Below the pieces are notes generated by a model. That model searched no databases and was not told the origin of the DNA. It saw only the letters and a list, made by a program, of their open reading frames with translations. Positions 1 to 10,373 of a DNA stretch of 64,000 nt are shown here, piece by piece (positions within the stretch are counted from its first letter, which is position 1; the number at the start of each line of letters is the position of its first letter). Position numbers and translations under genes: made by a program. Source of the stretch: Erythrophleum ivorense (taxonomy: Eukaryota > Streptophyta > Magnoliopsida > Fabales > Fabaceae); the NCBI GenBank assembly GCA_026724425.1, contig JAIUCV010001108.1:116771-180770 (forward strand), given 5' to 3'.

Positions 1-606
1 TCTCTCTCCCCTCCAATTTTAAGAAAAGCATCAAGGTCAAAGTAACCGGGGATTAGGTGGCAACCACCATCAATACTCACGTATATGGAAGACCTTTCGA
101 TCCAAGTAACCGGGGATTAGGTGGCTACAACCATCAATACTCGCGTCTATGGAAGATCCATCAAAAACCTCCACAAAGAGGAGAAGAAGTCGAATAAAAA
201 AAAAATACCTTGCTACCCTAAAAAAGGGATCAATCGACTTAAGGAGTGAGAAGAGAGAGAGGTGAAACAAGAGCCAAGACATGTGTTTTATCAAAAGAGG
301 ATGGGTAAGAGTCTATAACCCCTTTGATCGATATTCCCTAGTTGAGACCGCACCTTTAAAAACCAAAGGAGTCAAAGGAGGTGAGCCCGGATGGTCATAT
401 GGAGTGTGGGTTACTTTGGGATGACTGCTAAACTCAATGTAAGTACTTATGTCCCTCATCATAAAGCCAAAACCGTTTTTCATGTGGATTACTAAAACTT
501 AAGCTAACATGGATTTTCAAAATGCATTGAGAGTTCTCATGTTTTCAAACCTCTTTTCCTTTCTTAGTTTGCTTGAGGACAAGCAAAAGGCTAAGTCTGG
601 GGGAGT
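1..606 (+). mobile_element. 3' internal tail of a Y-type Athila element, ending in the polypurine tract
   Basis: Noncoding 3' interior of an Athila-type LTR element that enters from the left edge. It is closely similar to 55650-56010, the same part of element Z, including repeated phrases such as GTAACCGGGGATTAGGTGG. It ends with CTAAGTCTGGGGGAG at about 591-605, the polypurine tract that primes plus-strand DNA directly before an LTR. No coding region is visible. The stretch shows what Z should contain between its position 56010 and its 3' LTR, which Z has lost. Confidence 0.8.
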
Positions 607-2155
607 TGATATATCCATATTTTACATGTTTTTACCCTAGTTTTTCTTATATTTTCTTACTTAATAATAATGATTTTGTATCCAAGAGGTAGTTTTCTTG
701 TATATTGTGGTTTTGGGAAGCAAACAGGTCAAAATGGCAAAAAGAAGGCAAAAGAGCTTCAAACAATGATCCATGCAAGTTCCCAAGTCAAGAGCTTCAA
801 CAAAACTCAAGTTAGCCGGTTTCCGCATTCGGACATAATCAAAGCATCCGAAAGATGACCGCGGAAAAGGGTCATTCCGACGTCCAAATCATGAGATGTT
901 TATATGGAAAGTTAGATAAATGAGTCATGCGTCGCGGCGAAGTGGAATTGGGCTATTTGGAGCAGAAATGCGGCCTAGGATATGTTTCCCCCAAGACATG
1001 TCCGTCTGGCGAGTAAGTGAAGCCCATGGAGCTTGGACGAGCGAAATGGACCGGGATCACTGCGGGCCAAGCCTAAAACTCATCATGACTCAAGCCCACA
1101 TCTTTACACGTGAAAGGAAGGTGGCAGCCGCGCCTCACTCAAGACTTGGTGAGCAAGCTCAAGCGAGGAGAAGAAATGGAAAGTTTCCTCTTCTCTTTTG
1201 CGCATTAACTCAGCCGACCTAGCCTCTCCTCACCTATATATACTTGATTTTAGCCTCTTGTATCGACATCACAATATCATAGACACAACTCTCTTCTTCT
1301 TTCAGTCAATAAACCGGAGCCACTTAGGTGGTCTCCTTGCTCTTTCTTTTCTTTTGCATCTTGTACATACTCGCATGTTTTAGTTTAATGTCTAGGGTTT
1401 AGAGGATTCTCTCTATGGGAGAGCCGCGGTTTAATCTCTATTACTCTGCCTCCTTCCATTAGAACTATGAGATCCTCTCTACTCCTTTAGACTCGTTATT
1501 GAATCATGGATCTTTCAAAGAAGACATGACATGATAAGCCATCGAGAATCGGTTGTAAAAGAAAGGGAAACCTTATGGTTCACCATCTTTATTCACACCT
1601 AAAGCTTTTTGCTAGAGTAGCTAACTAGCGACTCGATCTAAGGTTGATATACTCTCCAAAAGCTTGTTATATCTCCGGTCCTAATATTTGATGGGCAATT
1701 CGTCTTAGGCTATGAAAATAGACCTAAGGAGTTTTGTGAACAATCACTACCCGATTGTATTGCATGTTTCACTCTTCAATGACCATGTGAAAGCTGAGTC
1801 CATTGGTGTAAGAAACATAGGTGGTCGGAGCCACGAAAGTGGGATGACCACATCTTAGTGTTTTGTGTTCATAGAAATCGGATTTAACAAACTTTTCAAT
1901 CGACTTGGCTTATGTCTTTTGCGGATTGTCTTTTGTTCAATAATGGTGTTTGTATAGTTTGCATTTGTTATTTAATATTCCTTATAAAACAAAATACAAA
2001 ACCCCTTGCATATTATTGATTTAGCTTAACCAAATCTTTACAAATGTGTAGTGTGCAATTCGCATTCTCTTGTGGATCGACCCCTAAGTACTACAACAAC
2101 ATGTTGTGAACTTGCAACCATGTTTAGCTTAGGGTTTTTATTACTTGCATACATA
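607..2155 (+). repeat. LTR of family Y (3' LTR of the left-hand element)
   Basis: Begins TGATATATCC right after a polypurine tract, so it is a 3' LTR. It matches 61084-62659 along its whole length. A TATA-like TATATATA lies near 1235-1242, followed by GATTTTAGCC, the usual start of the R region here. The expected end (CACACATCA) is missing: the match fades near 2155 and family X coding sequence starts at about 2160. The LTR is therefore truncated by a few bases or fused to the neighbouring element, and no target duplication can be scored. Short reading frames inside it are not genes. Confidence 0.8.
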
Positions 2156-2159
2156 CCAC

Positions 2160-3095
2160 ACCCACGTCTGGCTATCAGAAGTCTACCCCGAGAAAGAATC
2201 TAACCGTGCAAGGAAAAGACGCCTTTTCCCCAAGATCATCCAAAAGGCGGATAACTCTGGAAAGTTTGTAGTTCCATGTTCTATTAATGAAGTTAATCTC
2301 ACCGATTCTCTTTGTGACACAGGAGCTAATGTCAACATCATGTCAAAAAAGATTGCAGACGAGATAGGCCTTACCAACATCCAACCTTCATCCATCTCTA
2401 TCAACTATGCCGATTCATTCTCGCAAACACCTTACGGTTTCATCCCGGACGTGATGGTACGACTTGGAAACTGTTCTATTCCTACCGACTTTCAAATAGT
2501 GGAAATGAGAGAAAGTAGCCATAGACCCCTCATCCTTGGCACCCCTTTTCTATCAACCGTTGGAGCCATTTTCGATTTTTCCAAGCGGAGGATCTCATTT
2601 AACAAGGTGAATAAAGAGATGTTCTTCCCCATGTGTTCAACAAAGAACCCATCAGTTGATATGGTGCAAGAGAATAAGATCATCCCCAAGCCTCCAGAAC
2701 AAGAGAAAATCCTGTCCAGCTTGCCCAGCAAAGACCTTGCCCACCAGCCCAAGCAACTTGCCCCAGAAGCAAGAAGTAAGACTACAGCATCACCTAAACA
2801 TACACCAAAAGGACCGATCAAGGACAAGACCGGGACAGAGACCATTAAGAAGGTTAAGCAACCTAAAGGATTTGCAAAAGTTAGGATTCTCCTCCAGGAA
2901 AAGCTGAATAATGAAACTTTGGAAGGATTCAAGGAAAAGTTTGCTAACACTATGAAACTTTTTCCTATGGCTGAAGTGCCCCGGGACAAGCATGGAGAGA
3001 TTGTCTATCCCGCCGTGAATCATCCTCCTGATATAAATCCCAAGAAGAATGATCTTGATGGACAAAAAGTTCCATTGATCACTACCCTCTCTTAA
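2160..3095 (+). pseudogene. gag-protease 3' fragment of family X element B
   Basis: Open frame encoding the retropepsin-like protease region of an Athila-type element and a basic tail. The active site reads CDTGANVNIMS (codons near 2313-2345), with an intact D-T-G, and the flap/helix motif PLILGTPFL follows about 60 residues later, the spacing usual for retropepsins. The gag domain upstream is absent because the frame begins at the junction with a Y LTR; the first in-frame ATG (2145) lies in LTR sequence and is not the native start. The tail after the protease is rich in Lys and Pro. No reverse transcriptase or integrase follows. The frame stops at 3095, 36 bp before the conserved hairpin box. 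It is a 5'-truncated relic, so its function is inferred from domain content only. Confidence 0.75.
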
Positions 3096-3130
3096 ATCCT
3101 AAAGAGCATTACGGTCAAGCTAAAGACCTT

Positions 3131-3158
3131 AAACAAGCGCTGTATGGGAGGCAACCCA
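3131..3158 (+). promoter_or_regulatory. conserved post-gag hairpin box, copy 1 (element B)
   Basis: AAACAAGCGCT followed by TATGGGAGGCAACCCATA, a six-base-pair stem with loop AGGCAA. The same box follows the last gag/pol codon in elements A, C-plus, C-minus, Z and Y-right. Its role is unknown; see findings. Confidence 0.7.
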
Positions 3159-4207
3159 TAAGGTAACACCTTTAAATTTCAGTTTTTAGTTTTAGTTTTA
3201 CTTTGTTTTCTTTGTTTTCTTTTAGCAGGATAGGATAGAATGGATATCACAATGGTGCAAGGGGAACATAGAAGTGGAGCCGCCAAGCCGTTTGGGTCGA
3301 CCAAACACGTTCGGGCAGGGACTCCTAGAGGTTCGGTCGACCGGTCGACCAAAACACCCCGAGTCGACCGAACAAATCGACCAAACAGCAAACCATCCGC
3401 CCAAAATCAAGATAAGCTTCTCCTTCTCCTTCCCACTTAAATTGAACCGGTTTTAACCAAACCAAACCGATTTTTCTAAACCAAAATCGATTTTAGGAAG
3501 GATTTAAAGAGATTTTTGAGATTGAAAACACCACTTTTCATTCTCTTCTCCAAAGAAAAACTTTTTGAAAACCCTAACCTCCATTGAAAGACCTTCATAA
3601 AAAATTTTCTTTAAAACTTTGATATTTCTTCAATTGGATTTCGATTTTAGCTCTCCCAATCCCCAATCTCTTCTTCCAACACAAGGTATAATCTCTAAAA
3701 CCCAATATCTATGATTTTACACAATCCACACATATGAGAGAGTTTCTTGACTAAGCTTTTGTTTAAACTTGCAATTTTTGCTCCTAATAGACTTGTCTTA
3801 AGCTTATTTGTGTGAAATCAATGTGGTTTAGAGAATATAACATTCTAATTTCAATTTTTGAATAGTTTTTCACAAAACTTATTTTGGGTATTCAAAACCT
3901 TTGATTCAATAATGAAATTAGGGTATTCATTGCTTAAACACCTAGAATATCTTTAGGATTTGTGATTTATAACTTTATTATAGCATGATTAGCTTATGAA
4001 TTTCGAAATTTTGAGTTATATCATAGCATGAACAGTAAATCCGAAAATAGCTAGGACTTTGAACCTTGAAAAGATGATTGTTCACTTGATTGGTTTTATG
4101 AGGCTTGATTTGAGTTGATATTATACTTATCCCCTACTCTTTTCTTCCAACAAACTTTAAGGACACAAACTCATGTCTCTTGGTGAGAATTTGTTTTTGT
4201 AGGTACC
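3159..4207 (+). other. noncoding spacer of element B with GGTCGACC-rich block and intron-like 3' end
   Basis: No convincing gene. At 3290-3380 there is a GC-rich block of GGTCGACC palindromes like those in family X LTRs. From about 3430 the sequence becomes AT-rich. It ends in a T-rich stretch and GTAG at about 4198-4202, just before the ATG of the next ORF, which looks like a splice acceptor and suggests that ORF is expressed from a spliced RNA. Confidence 0.55.
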
Positions 4208-5692
4208 ATGGCAAGAACAAAGCTAACTGAGGCAATAAGGAAGAAGGATGTCGCTTTAGAGCCACCAAGGAAACAAATCAAACTAAATGCAAACCCAAGC
4301 CTCACTGAACGAGTAACCACATCGAAATCAGCAATCAAAACCAACGAAAAAGGCAAGGAAATCGAGGAGCATTCAAGTGATTCCGATAATCAACCCCTTG
4401 TCAAGTTTATCAACCATCCTATTCAATGCAATGGAGAGTATGGAACGGCAATGGAAAGAGTCATCATTGAACCATGTGTGACAATGGATAATCACACTCT
4501 TGATCTCCTCAACATCAGGAGTGATGTCATATGGCACCTAAAGAAGCTAGGAATGCGCAAGTTTTTCAAGATAGATTGCAAGGAGTACACTGAACTTACA
4601 AGAGACTTCCTCTCCACCGTCACTCTCGCCTTCCCCAACAACAATGATGATCAGCCCGCCGGCAATGGGATACTTTTCTTCACAATTGGTGATCAAAGTG
4701 GTCGGATATCCATCGCCACCATTTGCAAGCTTTTTGGTTTCGCCAATGAGACCTCTCATGACTTCAAGGAGAACCACCTCACTCGTGATAATGATTTCTC
4801 CAACTGGACACACTTCGCTGATGAACCGTTCCTCGCTTCCCGATCAAAGGTTTCACGAATCTCTCATCCGGCAATCCGCTATGTGCACCGCCTCATCACC
4901 ACCACTCTACAGTGCAAACCGGAAACCAGCAAAGTCACAGCAGACGAGTTCTACATCCAGACAACGCCCTTCTTCCGCTACAAATACAATGCAAACCTTG
5001 GTCTTTTGTTTGCAAAAACACTTGTCAATGTGAAGCTTTTGGCACGGCACACCGACAACAAGAAGGTTGTTGTGCGTTTTGGGAGACTTATCACAACAAT
5101 TGTCAACCATTGCAAGATTGACATCTCACATTACCAGCCCAGTAACAACGCCGCTCCTTTAGACCTCACAGCCCTTCAACATATTCGTTTCCTAAATGGC
5201 TGGACAAAGAACCCAACCCAGTTTTGCTATGTATGCCCCATTGGAACGTCTGACACCGCGCTTGTGCAACTACCTAGTGACGACCTCCCACTCCTCAGCT
5301 CCGGTGCTGTTACATTCTCACCACCACCAGAGAGGTACTTCATTGAAACCCCTGAATCACCGCGCTACCAGATAAACACCTACTATCTCACGCAGAGGAC
5401 CATGAGGGCAAGGCGTCCCATTCGGAACATAAACGTTATGACAGCCAGCCAAGCTGCCAGCCAGGCTTTAGACCGCCTTGGCCATCTGGAGAGAACCGTC
5501 CAGTGCCAATCCCGCTTCATCTCGCGCCTCATCCGTGTTGTTCGCCACATCGCTCCCGATCGCCTTTTCCGCCCTTCCACATCAACCCATGAGCTAGACC
5601 TTGGAGAGTTCTCACTCACCTCTACACTTGGCTCTGATGAAGACTCTACCGACGAGGAGGAGAGCGCGGCCAGCCCTTACACCTCCACCTAG
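4208..5692 (+). CDS. Athila ORF-1 family protein (PF03078-like), 494 aa
   Basis: Intact 494-residue frame with a strong start context (ACCATGG) directly behind a splice-acceptor-like GTAG. The N-terminus (about residues 1-75) is basic and Lys/Ser-rich. The central region (about 110-360) has the order of motifs I know from the plant Athila ORF-1 family: a conserved FLSTV segment, a KLFGF motif near residue 175, HPAIRYVHRL near 220, and a long conserved block before a Pro/Ser-rich tail. The C-terminus is acidic (runs of D and E). In Athila elements this ORF lies downstream of pol; its function is unknown and no envelope-like membrane anchor is visible. Here it sits after a protease fragment with no RT or integrase between them, so B is non-autonomous. 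The family call is from memory of motif order and was not searched. Confidence 0.65.
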   Translation: MARTKLTEAIRKKDVALEPPRKQIKLNANPSLTERVTTSKSAIKTNEKGKEIEEHSSDSDNQPLVKFINHPIQCNGEYGTAMERVIIEPCVTMDNHTLDLLNIRSDVIWHLKKLGMRKFFKIDCKEYTELTRDFLSTVTLAFPNNNDDQPAGNGILFFTIGDQSGRISIATICKLFGFANETSHDFKENHLTRDNDFSNWTHFADEPFLASRSKVSRISHPAIRYVHRLITTTLQCKPETSKVTADEFYIQTTPFFRYKYNANLGLLFAKTLVNVKLLARHTDNKKVVVRFGRLITTIVNHCKIDISHYQPSNNAAPLDLTALQHIRFLNGWTKNPTQFCYVCPIGTSDTALVQLPSDDLPLLSSGAVTFSPPPERYFIETPESPRYQINTYYLTQRTMRARRPIRNINVMTASQAASQALDRLGHLERTVQCQSRFISRLIRVVRHIAPDRLFRPSTSTHELDLGEFSLTSTLGSDEDSTDEEESAASPYTST

Positions 5693-6821
5693 GCACCCAC
5701 ACTTCACTCGGTATTCGGTGCAATGGACACCTAACTCCATTTTCTATCCTTATCTTATTTTAATGAATTTCTTTTTATTTTTTTATTGAGTCTGTTTTCC
5801 TCTCACCCTTAATTTGATTTGCTTTCACCCAGACGGTGCAAGTTAAGTCTGGGGGGAGTTTTATCCTTTACCAATGTAATCTTTTTCTTTTCTTATATTT
5901 TTATGTCCTTTTCTTATGTTTTCATGTTTTATTGAGTCAAAACCTTAGTTGGAAATTATGATTTATCTCTATGATTCTCCGGTGTTGTGCTAACAATCTA
6001 TGACCCTAGAGCGGACATCAGTTGCAGACATAAGCCTAACAGAACCTCTAACGGTGGATCGACCTACTGACTTGGCAACATTTCTAAGGTACCCGGACAA
6101 TCTAACGTTAACTCCACCCTAACCAATCTAGTTTTTCTTGTCAAGGGACTTGGCATACATATGAGTCGTTCCTCACTTGATCTCAAAAGGGTGTGTCCAA
6201 TACAAAGTGCAGTTCTCCTCTCTCTCAGAAAAATAAAAATCAAAAGATTTTAAGCACAAGGAAAACGTGTAAGCAAGAGGAATGCATACGTCTGCACCTT
6301 CTTGTCTTATGGAGACCTACCAAAAACAAGGAAAAAGCAAAAGCCTATCCTATGTTATTCCCAAAAAAAAAGAAAAAGAAAAGGGAAGAAGGATCGATAG
6401 AAAAAATAAAATGATACCCTAGAAAAGTAGGGAAAGATCGATCCTTCAAAAGAAAAGAGAGAGGAAAAAAACTCAAAAGCTTCAAAAAGGACTATCCTGG
6501 AGAGACTCAAGTGGGCAAGAACAAGTGCTTAATGATCGATATTCCCTTGATAAAGACTGCACGTTTTAAATTTATGCAAGGAGTTAACAATGGAAAGTCT
6601 GGAGTGCTGGATGAGACTAGTTGAGTTTGGTATGGTTCGCTAAGCCTGCCGAGCATTATGTGAAGCTAGTCTAACATTGGTTATGTTTTTAGTGGAATAC
6701 AGGAGAGGAAGCCACCACAGGTTTCTCAAAAAGGATAAGGAGTTTCTACGTTTTCAAACCTCTTTGTCTTATTTGGATTCTATTTGCTTGAGGACAAGCA
6801 AAGATCTAAGTCTGGGGGAGT
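5693..6821 (+). other. 3' noncoding interior of element B, with two polypurine motifs
   Basis: No gene. An internal motif GTTAAGTCTGGGGGGA lies at about 5841-5857, and a second polypurine tract (CTAAGTCTGGGGGAG) ends at 6820 next to the LTR. The block from 5934 to 6700 is shared almost unchanged with elements A (16002-16740) and C-plus (25840-26570). Short frames inside it, such as one near 6193-6414, move with this block and show no domain. Confidence 0.7.
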
Positions 6822-8703
6822 TGATATACCCCTATTTTGTACCCTTTTTACATGGTTTTACTATGCTTTTTATAAGTTTTTTAAAGGCTTTTTGATCTAA
6901 AAAGGTAGTTTTTATTGATTTATAGTACTTAGAGTCTAAACAGGTCAAAAGATGCATTTTGGAGCAAAACACAAGATTTGGACTTCATGACCGCTCCAGG
7001 ACGTAGCATCAACTTTGGAAGGGCGTTAAAGACATTCTACTCAATGGAATTCATAAAATCCACTTCGCTACGATGCCTACATGAGTTAGATTTGCAATGC
7101 AACTAGGATCACTCAGTTTGGTCGAGTAGATTGGGAGATATCTCTATTTCCGTGAGACATATCGAAGGAGCTTTCTTGGACTGCTTCAATACATCAAACG
7201 GGAAGCAACGGCATGGAACCTTAAACTCAACGGATATAAATGAAACTCGGAACCAATATAGCCAGATGAGTTAGTGTTCCAATGCAGTTGGAATTATGCA
7301 ATTTGGATGAGCAGTTTAGAAGATATCACGTTTTGACCGAAGAGTGGTCTAGACAGCCGAAAACCGGACACATCAGCCATCCACATCCGTTCGACCAAAG
7401 CCGGTCGGACAGGGACTCCATGGCCCTCGTCCGACCCGACCTTCCTTCATGACGACGACCATCCGGTCGACCGAAGCCGGTCGGACAGGGACTCCAAGGC
7501 TCCCGTCCGACCCAACCTTTCTTCACCATCCCACGCGCGCTCGACCGCCCCGCTCGACCCAGATGCCATCCCAACCGACCAGTCGACCGCCCCGCTCAAC
7601 CCAGACGCCATCCCGACCGACCGGTCGACCGCCCCGCTCGACCACCGACTCTCCCGGTCGACCCGACCCCGCGAACACAAGCCCAATTATGCAATTTCAA
7701 CAATTCTCAGCCCGTTTCACCTAAACCGACCTTGGAAGACCTAGGGCACTATAAATACACTTTTTTAGCCTCATTAGAACAGAGAGACACAACAGAGCCG
7801 CACAGGAGAGGAGCCACAAGAGAGGGCCGCACTAGGGAGATCCCCTTAGAGGGATTCTCCATTGTTTTACTTCCTTCTCATTGTTTTCCTTAGGGAGAAG
7901 ATCCCTTCTTTGTATCTCAATATAGAGAAGATTCCTAAACCCTGTTCTCCTTATAATAATATGATTTCTTTCTCAGATTTGTGCTTGTCTACTTGCATCA
8001 TGATTGAGTAGATTTCTAGTTAGGTTTTAGGGTTTCAAAGAGTTCATATGCTGATTATGATTTGATGAATTAACTAGGGATATCATTAGAGTCTTTGTCT
8101 CGTTTTGTTCACTTATTAATGCTGATTGCTTTACCGCGCATCTAGCAATCCGATCCTAGGTTGATTTGAGCCACGGAAGTGCTGTATCATTCGCCGGACC
8201 TATTCTTTGACAAGCTAGGTTTCTTAGACTGCGGAAGTTGATTTACTAAGCCTAGTGAACTGTATCAGAACCTGATCGATTTAATGCTTGATTAACTATC
8301 TAAGGACATACCGAAAGTTTAGCGATTAGATAAGTTATCATAGGAGTCGGAGCCACGGAAGTGGAAAGATTTATTTTCGTGTTTTGTGTTCTAGACGGAT
8401 CTTACATCCCATATCCCTACATAGATAGAAATCAATCATCAAACTTATCATCTATGAATCTCTGCGAATTACCTATTGCCTAGCGTCTCTTTCATATTGA
8501 ACTTACACCATTTTACTTTGCTGTCATTTAGTTTAGTTAATTAGTATCTTAAAACCCGAAATCCCCTCATTTGTCCTAGCTTGATTAGACTCGCATAGCT
8601 CGTAGTGCACTTATCTGCTCCTTGTGTTCGATACCCGTTACTACTATCGATCTGTGCACTTGCAGAAAAGGGATAGAAATTGGGAAAAGTTTAATCCCCA
8701 TCA
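6822..8703 (+). repeat. 3' LTR of family X element B (1,882 bp)
   Basis: Starts TGATATACCC after the polypurine tract and ends AATCCCCATCA. A TATA box TATAAATA lies at 7750-7757, followed by a transcript-start-like region ending in GCCTCATT. The U3 contains two copies of a 76-bp GC-rich unit (starting 7391 and 7467) built on GGTCGACC and CCGGTCGGACAGGG, and a further run of ACCGCCCCGCTCGACC repeats to about 7660. The right flank is Tat pol sequence; the left LTR of this element is missing, so no target duplication can be confirmed. Confidence 0.85.
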
Positions 8704-10373
8704 GTCTTGATACGAGAAGACCGAGGGATCCAGAAACCAATCTTCTACGTGCGTCAAAGCCTGACAGACGCGGAAACGAGGTACCCTCAGACGGAGAAAC
8801 TTGCGCTCGCGGTTGTGGTGTCGGCTCAGAAATTACGTCCTTATTTCCAGTCACATTCAATCGTGGTCCTGACGGCAATGCCTCTAAGAACAATTCTACA
8901 CAGCCCGAGCCAATCCGGAAGGCTAGCAAAATGGGCAATCTAGCTGAGCGAATATGACATCGAATATCGAAGCCGAACGAGTGCGAAATCACAAGTATTG
9001 GCTGATTTTTTGATCGAACTACCCATCAGCACAAGTGAGGAGCCCAACCTTCCTACAACGTGGCTGCTACACATTGACGACTCGTCATCGAAGCAAGGCG
9101 ACGGAGTCGGAATTCGACTTACCTCGCCGACAGGCGAAATCTTGCAGCAATCGCTCCGTCTAAACTTTGGTGCATCGAATAACGAAGCAGAGTACGAAGC
9201 CTTGATAGCCGGACTAAGGCTCGCGCTCGGGATCGGAGCCCAGGACATACATGCTACTGCGACTCTCAGCTCGTCGCCAATCAATTCAGCGGAGAATATG
9301 CTACTAAGGACGAAAGGATGGAAGCATATCTGGGAGTCATTAAGGGTCTGGCCGAACAGTTCGATAAATTCACCTTGGAAAGAATCCCACACGGAGAAAA
9401 TACACAAGCCGACGCTCTGGCGTCGCTAGCTTCGACCTCCGATCCATATTTGAATATCCCGGTGGAATTAATCGAACACCCCAGTATCGATGTAGGCGAA
9501 CCGGAGGTCCTAATGACAATAATCGAAGACGAAGCCGATAATAGTGGCGAGCCTGATGACAACCAACCGACAGAAATGGACATAGACGATAATACAGAGT
9601 ACGGCTGCGACAAGGAATGGTTGGGTCAGATCCGCGTTTACATAGCAGACAGCGAAGTTCCGGCGGATAAATGGGCAGCTCGCAAATTAAAAGCTCAAGC
9701 GGCGCGCTATATCTTGATACGAGACGCCGTGTTCAGATGGAGATTCTCAGGACCATTGCTTTCATGCGTAGAAGGGAAAGAAGCAAGGAAGATAATGGAA
9801 GAAGTCCATAGCGGCTCGTGCGGAAATCATTCTGGTGGACGAGCCCTGGCGATCAAGATCAAACGACACGGCTATTTCTGGCCAACGATGATCAGCGACT
9901 GCGAGAAATATTCAAGGAAGTGCGGAAAATGCCAACGTCACGCGCCAACGATACATCAACTAGCCGAGCTATTATCTTCCATCTCCGTGCCATACCCATT
10001 CATGAGGTGGTCGATGAATATCGTCGGACCGCTGCATAAATCAAAGCAGAAAAGATTCTTGCTAGTTCTGACCGACTATTTCTCTAAATGGGTCGAGGCA
10101 GAATCCTACGCTAGCATCAAAGACTCTTAAGTTGAACAGTTTATCTGGAAGAACATCATATGTCGGCACGGCGTCCCGTATGAAATTGTTACAGATAATG
10201 ACTCGCAGTTTATATCAGCTCGATTTGAAAAATTATGTGACAAATGGAAGATACACCTCAGCATATCAACACCACGTTATCCGCAAGGAAACAGCCAGGC
10301 CGAGGCGACGAATAAAATAATTCTGGACTGCCTCAAGAAACGGCTCGATGCTAAGAAGGGCCGTTGGGGGAAC
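8704..10373 (+). pseudogene. Tat-lineage gypsy pol fragment: RNase H, second RNase H, integrase
   Basis: Part of a Ty3/gypsy polyprotein. Order: end of the RT-linked RNase H (SARKLRPYF-like, about 8760-8960); a second, archaeal-type RNase H (HIDDSS, NNEAEYEAL, about 9060-9420), the dual arrangement that marks the Tat lineage; then the integrase zinc finger (H-H-C-C, about 9810-9960) and core. The copy is dead: nonsense TAG near 8941, a one-base deletion near 9253 that shifts the frame inside the second RNase H, TAA at 10128-10130 where the related copy at 61050 has Gln, and Asn instead of the first catalytic Asp (WSMNIVGP, about 10013). It is cut at 10373 by element A. A 390-bp piece of this fragment was later copied to 12339-12728. 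Confidence 0.85.
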
